Below are positions 60,912-64,000 of a stretch of DNA of 64,000 nt, one piece after another; within the stretch, counting starts at the first letter, position 1; the number at the start of each line of letters is the position of its first letter. Position numbers and translations under genes: made by a program. The stretch lies in assembly GCA_001314845.1 (NCBI GenBank), contig LJZQ01000008.1, forward strand, positions 1 to 64,000, written 5' to 3'. The notes under the pieces are model-generated. The model searched no databases and was not told the origin of the DNA. It saw nothing but the letters and a program-made list of their open reading frames with translations. Source of the DNA: Marinobacter excellens HL-55 (GTDB lineage: Bacteria; Pseudomonadota; Gammaproteobacteria; Pseudomonadales; Oleiphilaceae).

Positions 60912-63434
60912 TCAGAAAAGACTGCGCCCGCCAACGGCCTCATATCGGCAGAACGGTTTGGGGGCGGCGCCAGCCTCTACCCATATCGGGCTGGAAAAAG
61001 CCACAGGTCTTCCAGTATCCGGGTTGCGAACACGCAAGAAGTAATAGGGTTCTTGCTCGGTGGCACTTAAATCAAAACTGCCCTGGCTCCCCTCCAGAGT
61101 TGTCACGATACGGTTACCACGGGTAACAACCTCGACTATGCCGTCAAACGCCGAATCACCCAGAGCAAGTTCAAACCGAGCAGGCATAGCGAAGCCGTTC
61201 GGGCGACCCAGGCGAGCACCCATCGGCTCGTCATCAATTCGGAAATCCATTCTTAACTCGTTGAAGTTTTGAGCAACGGCATAGAAACGCCTGGCCAGCA
61301 TTGCTTCTTTCAAATCAGGCAAGGCCTTTGAGCGGGAGATCATGACCGTTTTGGGTAGCGACGGCGCTCCCCAGGTAGTGCCGTGATGGTCTTCCGAGCC
61401 AATCGCCCCAAGGTACCACCCCTTATCGAGAGCATAAGAGAGCCAGCTTCCGTTCTTGCCAGAGCTGTCGTATTCGGATCCCTTACCAAACATCTCTAGC
61501 CCTACTACGCGCATATTTGCGCTGGGCACATGCTCAAAATCGTTGAAGGTGTAAGCTGGGTCTCTGCCACCCGGAATATTGGACACAACGCTTTCTATCA
61601 GGTCTTCCCGGCCAGCATGGTTGAAAATCGCCACGCCATCGCCGCCACCGCCGAGAAAATCAGGGTAGGTGAACCACTGCCAGAACAGACCCATCGAAAT
61701 AAGGTACCCTGGCCCGGTTTTGGCGTTTATCTCAAGGCCTGAGAAAAATACGTTGATATGACCAAACCGGTCCGAAGTCCATTCAAAACCTCGAAATGCG
61801 GTGAACGCCTCGTTAGTGGCTTGATCCACCTGCTCCAACGTAGCGTCCCATTTCCGGAAACTGTCGACGGGATTGTCTTTGTCTGCAATCAAGCAATCCG
61901 GGAATTGCTCTGAAAAACAATCGCCGGTGACTGTCAGCGGTATTCGGGCATTATCTGAGTGGTCGCTGATGCCAAAGAAATCCAGGCCCTGGCGCTTAGC
62001 ACGATCGAGGGCGTCAGCCGGACGGGTGCCGATGGCACCATCTGAATAGCCGGTGTGCCCATGAATAACACCTACATAATGCTCAAACGTTTGTTCATCA
62101 AAGGCTGGTGTGCACTCCGACGCAAGCTGAGGCGATGGCAGGGATCGAAGCACAAACAGAGGGTCTGCCAGCTGGCCCAGAATCTGGCCGCAACCCGAGA
62201 GGCTTGGTGCCACTAAACACTCGGCTATCGGAGGGCTTACCCTGGCGATAATACTGAGCGGGCATTCCAACGAGAACGGGTTGTCATTGCAGCGCAGGGC
62301 GCCACCGTCGCCAATCAGATCGTTGACCAGCTGCAACGGACATCCGCTCTGGAACGGATTGAACAAACAACTGATTAGACCGGGCTTGGGCTGTGCCCTG
62401 GGCACGATTTGCAACTGGGCTGTGCGTTGATCGGTCAGAGCCCCGTCAGTCACCGTAACGGTAAAATTCAGAACTGCCGGGTCACTAAGCTGCGGCAACT
62501 CGATGATCGCGTTGGGTGCAAGAGGGTTCTGGATGGCGACGGGGAAAGGGTCGCTGCCAGATTGCGTCCAGGTATATTGGAGCGGGTCATTTTCCGCATC
62601 AACAGCCTGTGACTCGAGAATAACGGTTTCCCCGCCCGTTGCCACGCCCGGGTTGGCCCTCATGGATTGGACGACGGGCGCGGTGTTCGTTGTTGACGGC
62701 AGGCTTGTAATTGCAACCGTGTCGACGGAAGCGCCACCCAGATGATCCACTGCCTGAAAAGCGAACCGATACACCTTGGCCACATCGGTTCGGGGTAAAG
62801 TCACTGTCGCTACGAGCGTGTTTGCATTCTCGATGATGACCGGCTCGTCGGGCTCTACGAGGCTCCAGGCCACTCTTGCGATGCCGTTCTCATCGGTTGC
62901 ACTGGCTGTCAGATTGAACGCTTCTCCTCCGATTACGTCTCTGTCTGGGCCAGCATCAACCACGGGCAGCGGATTAGCGAGTGTATCTCTGACGGTGACG
63001 ACGACGGTGTCAGAAAAAATCGCGCCACCAAATGTTTCTGCCTCAAACTGGAAAACCAGATTGGTAGAACCACCCTCAACCTGGGGAGCCTGATAGGAGA
63101 CAATATTTTGATCCGGCTCGCTGAGGATCTCCGCTGTGGGCCCGGATAATTGACTCCACATCACTCTTACAATCGTTTGATCGCCCTGCCCGCTGACTGT
63201 ACTGGAGCCTTCAAGCGAAAATGTGTCTGCCTCGTCTACCGTTTGCGGCTCGCCGGCACTCACCATAACGCGCGGGTCTGCTGGGGGCTGTTCCTCTGGA
63301 TTGGTTGGCCCGCCGGGTTGCTCGGGCTGCGCCTGAGGAGGGTTCTGTTGTGGTGCCTCATCAGATGATGAGCCTCCACAGCCGGCAAGAATCAGTGACG
63401 CAGTAAGCGCCAAAAAGAACCATTGGAACTTCAT
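60912..63434 (-). CDS. Lipoprotein with Ig/PKD-like repeats and a PHP/DUF3604-like metallohydrolase domain
   Basis: Lipobox ILAGCGGSS; HYVGVIHGHTGYSDGAIGTRPADALDRAKRQGLDFFGISDHSDN; AIGSEDHHGTTWG. Confidence 0.85.
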   Translation of the reverse strand: MKFQWFFLALTASLILAGCGGSSSDEAPQQNPPQAQPEQPGGPTNPEEQPPADPRVMVSAGEPQTVDEADTFSLEGSSTVSGQGDQTIVRVMWSQLSGPTAEILSEPDQNIVSYQAPQVEGGSTNLVFQFEAETFGGAIFSDTVVVTVRDTLANPLPVVDAGPDRDVIGGEAFNLTASATDENGIARVAWSLVEPDEPVIIENANTLVATVTLPRTDVAKVYRFAFQAVDHLGGASVDTVAITSLPSTTNTAPVVQSMRANPGVATGGETVILESQAVDAENDPLQYTWTQSGSDPFPVAIQNPLAPNAIIELPQLSDPAVLNFTVTVTDGALTDQRTAQLQIVPRAQPKPGLISCLFNPFQSGCPLQLVNDLIGDGGALRCNDNPFSLECPLSIIARVSPPIAECLVAPSLSGCGQILGQLADPLFVLRSLPSPQLASECTPAFDEQTFEHYVGVIHGHTGYSDGAIGTRPADALDRAKRQGLDFFGISDHSDNARIPLTVTGDCFSEQFPDCLIADKDNPVDSFRKWDATLEQVDQATNEAFTAFRGFEWTSDRFGHINVFFSGLEINAKTGPGYLISMGLFWQWFTYPDFLGGGGDGVAIFNHAGREDLIESVVSNIPGGRDPAYTFNDFEHVPSANMRVVGLEMFGKGSEYDSSGKNGSWLSYALDKGWYLGAIGSEDHHGTTWGAPSLPKTVMISRSKALPDLKEAMLARRFYAVAQNFNELRMDFRIDDEPMGARLGRPNGFAMPARFELALGDSAFDGIVEVVTRGNRIVTTLEGSQGSFDLSATEQEPYYFLRVRNPDTGRPVAFSSPIWVEAGAAPKPFCRYEAVGGRSLF

Positions 63435-63450
63435 TGTGCTCTCCAGAACA

Positions 63451-64000
63451 TCAGTTGTTATAAGGGGTAATCGCGGTGGCTGTTAAGTGATAACTCGCCA
63501 CGGCCAGATCCGATTCTGAGCGGTCAATTTTCAACTGCCCTGCGACCATGACCGGCTCCTCGGGGTTATCGAGAAACGGCGCCCGGGATTCCGACGCATC
63601 AACCAGCACAATTTGGTTGCTGGCCGGTGGGGGGACATGAATGCAGGCGCCATAAAACGGCACCAACAAAAACTCTTTGACCCTGCGGGTACCGGCCTCG
63701 AATCGAACAGGCACAACATATCCGGGTATTTGCACCACCTGTCCGTCCAGCTCACCAACAACCGGTGCGTTATCAAGGTAATCGCGGAGTATCTGGAACA
63801 ACCTCTGAGCTTCCGGATCGTCATCGTCGAGGCTGGAGATATCCTGACCATCAAGAGGGTCCCTGTCTGGCCAGCCAATGGGAACCAAATCATGCCAACC
63901 CACGGGTCTTGGTGACGCATACACGGCGTTTTGAGCTGCCAGGGGAATGACTAAAACGGCTATCAGACCAAGGGCAAGCCGGCGACAAAAGCGGCGCTTG
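63451..64000 (-). CDS. DUF3299-like exported protein (5' end beyond window)
   Basis: Frame stays open to the window edge: KRRFCRRLALGLIAVLVIPLAAQNAVYASPRPVGWHDL... (signal-peptide-like); IPGYVVPVRFEAGTRRVKEFLLVPFYGACIHVPPPASNQIV. Confidence 0.85.
   Translation of the reverse strand, partial: KRRFCRRLALGLIAVLVIPLAAQNAVYASPRPVGWHDLVPIGWPDRDPLDGQDISSLDDDDPEAQRLFQILRDYLDNAPVVGELDGQVVQIPGYVVPVRFEAGTRRVKEFLLVPFYGACIHVPPPASNQIVLVDASESRAPFLDNPEEPVMVAGQLKIDRSESDLAVASYHLTATAITPYNN

Noticed and set aside
1-64000. rRNA or tRNA genes, prophage or complete IS elements
   Set aside because: No tRNA-like cloverleaf, rRNA signature, integrase, phage structural gene or transposase was recognised in the sequence or ORF list.

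Overview
The window looks like a gammaproteobacterial chromosome, probably Marinobacter-like (inferred from gene content and the MvaT-type H-NS protein, not tested). Most of it (about 6.6-47.2 kb, minus strand) is a large composite surface-polysaccharide locus made of two adjacent gene sets. Set A (about 6.6-24.1 kb) is O-antigen-like: nucleotide-sugar dehydrogenase, TupA-like ATP-grasp, methyltransferase, a fused double GT4, EpsG-like polymerase, asparagine-synthase-like protein, Wzx, WbpV-like SDR, WbpL/WecA-like initiating transferase, WbpM and a DegT aminotransferase. Set B (about 25.8-47.2 kb) is capsule/EPS-like: PglD/PglC/PglA-like genes, a second dehydrogenase, a WbpP/TviC epimerase, several GTs, Wzy, pyruvyltransferase, a MenD/ALS-like ThDP enzyme, SDR, a second Wzx, Wzz, a Wza-type SLBB protein and Wzi. 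A small decayed island (DUF2235-like and Fic-like fragments) plus an intact-looking hicAB pair sits between the sets. The flanks carry three chemoreceptor genes, c-di-GMP-related proteins, mvaT, two S8 proteases, a Tat-type phosphoesterase, a broken PhoD, a DUF3604-like lipoprotein and a DUF3299 protein. The signals most worth following are: (i) a family of GGGGTC(A/T)GACCCC double-palindrome elements, two of which bracket one dehydrogenase gene and two of which appear inserted in frame within an MBL-fold gene; (ii) a pyruvyltransferase/ThDP/SDR cassette that may make an unusual sugar; (iii) a probable bacillosamine pathway split by a toxin-antitoxin island; (iv) several deletion-junction pseudogenes.
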